From: Kribbella sp. CA-293567
Lineage (GTDB): Bacteria; Actinomycetota; Actinomycetes; Propionibacteriales; Kribbellaceae
Direction: 5' to 3'
DNA: 64,000 nt
Assembly (NCBI RefSeq): GCF_027627575.1
Contig: NZ_CP114065.1
Location: 2,356,001 to 2,420,000 of the forward strand
Every line of letters starts with the position of its first letter. The stretch's first letter is position 1. The notes under the pieces are model-generated. The model made no database searches. It was not told the DNA's origin and saw only the letters and a program-made list of their open reading frames with translations. This document shows, piece by piece, positions 63,310 to 64,000 of this stretch. The position numbers and the translations under genes are program-made.

Positions 63310-63317
63310 TACCTGAC

Positions 63318-63977
63318 TCAGAAGAGACGGAGAATGTCGGACTCCATGCCGCGGAGCAGGTCGTAGTCGACGGTGACGCACTCCAGGCCGCGGTCGGTGG
63401 CCAGGAACTGGGCCTGCGGCTTGATCAGCTGGGCGGCGAAGATGCCGCGGACCGGGGCCAGCAGCGGGTCGCGGTTGAGCAGTTCGACGTACCGGGTGAG
63501 CTGTTCGACGCCGTCGATCTCGCCGCGGCGCTTGATCTCGACCGCCACGTGCTTGCCGTCGGCGTCGCGGCAGAGCAGGTCGACCGGGCCGATCGCGGTC
63601 GGGTACTCCCGGCGGACCAGCGTGAAGCCCTCGCCGAAGGTGTGCACGTGCTCGGCCAGCAGTTCCTGCAGGTGCGCCTCGACGCCGTCCTTGATCAGCC
63701 CCGGGTCCAGGCCCAGCTCGTACGACGAGTCGCTGAGCACCTCCTCGAAGGTGATCCGCAGTTCCTCGCCGGCCTTGTTGGTGACGCTCCAGACGCCTTC
63801 CTCCTCCGTCAGCTTGCACGGCGGGGACATCCAGTTCAGCGGTTTGTAGGAGCCGCCGTCGGCGTGGATCAGGACGGAGCCGTCCGCCTTCACCATCAGC
63901 AGCCGGGGCGCCATCGGGAGATGGGCGGTCAGCCGGCCGGAGTAGTCCACTGAGCAACGAGCAATCACCAGGCGCAC
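63318..63977 (-). CDS. nucS: Mismatch-specific endonuclease NucS/EndoMS
   Basis: 219 residues from a GTG at 63977. NucS cuts both strands at mismatched bases, the non-MutS mismatch repair of actinobacteria. The N-terminal DNA-binding domain is residues 1-105; the C-terminal RecB-like nuclease has Asp133 (PVDLL), Glu147-x-Lys149 (VAVEIKRRG) and Gln159 (VEQLTRY). It ends DILRLF, matching the beta-clamp-binding tail LRLF. Actinobacteria with NucS usually lack mutS/mutL; this cannot be checked here. Corresponds to Rv1321. Confidence 0.95.
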   Translation of the reverse strand: MRLVIARCSVDYSGRLTAHLPMAPRLLMVKADGSVLIHADGGSYKPLNWMSPPCKLTEEEGVWSVTNKAGEELRITFEEVLSDSSYELGLDPGLIKDGVEAHLQELLAEHVHTFGEGFTLVRREYPTAIGPVDLLCRDADGKHVAVEIKRRGEIDGVEQLTRYVELLNRDPLLAPVRGIFAAQLIKPQAQFLATDRGLECVTVDYDLLRGMESDILRLF

Positions 63978-64000
63978 GAGAAAGCACCGTAGTCCACTTG

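Overview
The window is high-GC DNA with dense genes, many GTG starts, 1-4 nt stop/start overlaps (GTGA, TGATG, TAGTG) and third-position GC bias strong enough to open long antisense frames. Gene content and order point to an actinobacterium. The run argS-lysA-hom-thrC-thrB-rho-rpmE-prfA-prmC-Sua5-wecA-atp operon-DUF2550-PduO-murA, with nucS further on, follows the order I recall from Mycobacterium tuberculosis Rv1292-Rv1321. The accessory genes (GH19 chitinase, ethylmalonyl-CoA mutase, PspC, several secreted lipoproteins and proteases) suit a soil member such as Kribbella or another Nocardioidaceae. The genus is inferred; no rRNA is present.

Layout. 1-9.8 kb: a partial Ceo-synthase/alanine-dehydrogenase-like gene, a TMEM175-type channel, a two-CBM GH19 chitinase, cobF, an AlkC-type DNA glycosylase, a zwf-hydrolase pair, a beta-lactamase-fold serine hydrolase, a G-quadruplex-prone tract, tRNA-Arg(CCG), PspC and a lipoprotein. 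9.8-25.2 kb: a tightly coupled aspartate-family operon (argS, lysA, hom, thrC, thrB), then rho with a long disordered N-terminus, rpmE, prfA-prmC, a divergent adenosine deaminase/lipoprotein pair, Sua5 and WecA-type transferase. 25.3-33.8 kb: the complete F1Fo ATP synthase operon with two accessory atpI-like genes in front and DUF2550 behind. 33.8-43.2 kb: a SWIM/SNF2 helicase gene broken by an internal deletion, sppA, the PduO-type cobalamin adenosyltransferase, murA (Cys-to-Asp active site), fabV and a Ski2-like helicase. 43.2-50.4 kb: an R2K-type ATP-grasp protein, a 1153-residue subtilase, an ECF sigma factor with its CU044_5270-type partner, a small membrane protein and a STAS protein. 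50.4-64 kb: ethylmalonyl-CoA mutase under a large dyad, PPOX-fold flavoproteins, an uncharacterised six-hairpin-like protein coupled to a BD-FAE-like lipoprotein hydrolase, a PEP-mutase/ICL-family enzyme with an AhpD-like protein, a MocR regulator facing a D-amino-acid oxidase, a phytase-like esterase, glmS, a small unknown protein and the mismatch endonuclease nucS.

How the parts connect. Three separated genes (cobF, PduO-type transferase, ethylmalonyl-CoA mutase) make or use adenosylcobalamin. Cell-wall precursor genes (glmS, murA, wecA) and translation-termination genes (prfA, prmC, rho) sit among the energy genes. Many genes carry a TANNNT-like hexamer 6-8 nt before the start codon, so much of the region is probably transcribed as leaderless mRNA. 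I found no IS element, prophage, CRISPR array or riboswitch, and no gene-free stretch longer than 300 bases. The points most worth a second look are the SNF2 internal deletion, the dyad over the ethylmalonyl-CoA mutase promoter, the uncharacterised glycosidase-like/esterase pair, the G-rich tract after tRNA-Arg and the R2K ATP-grasp gene.
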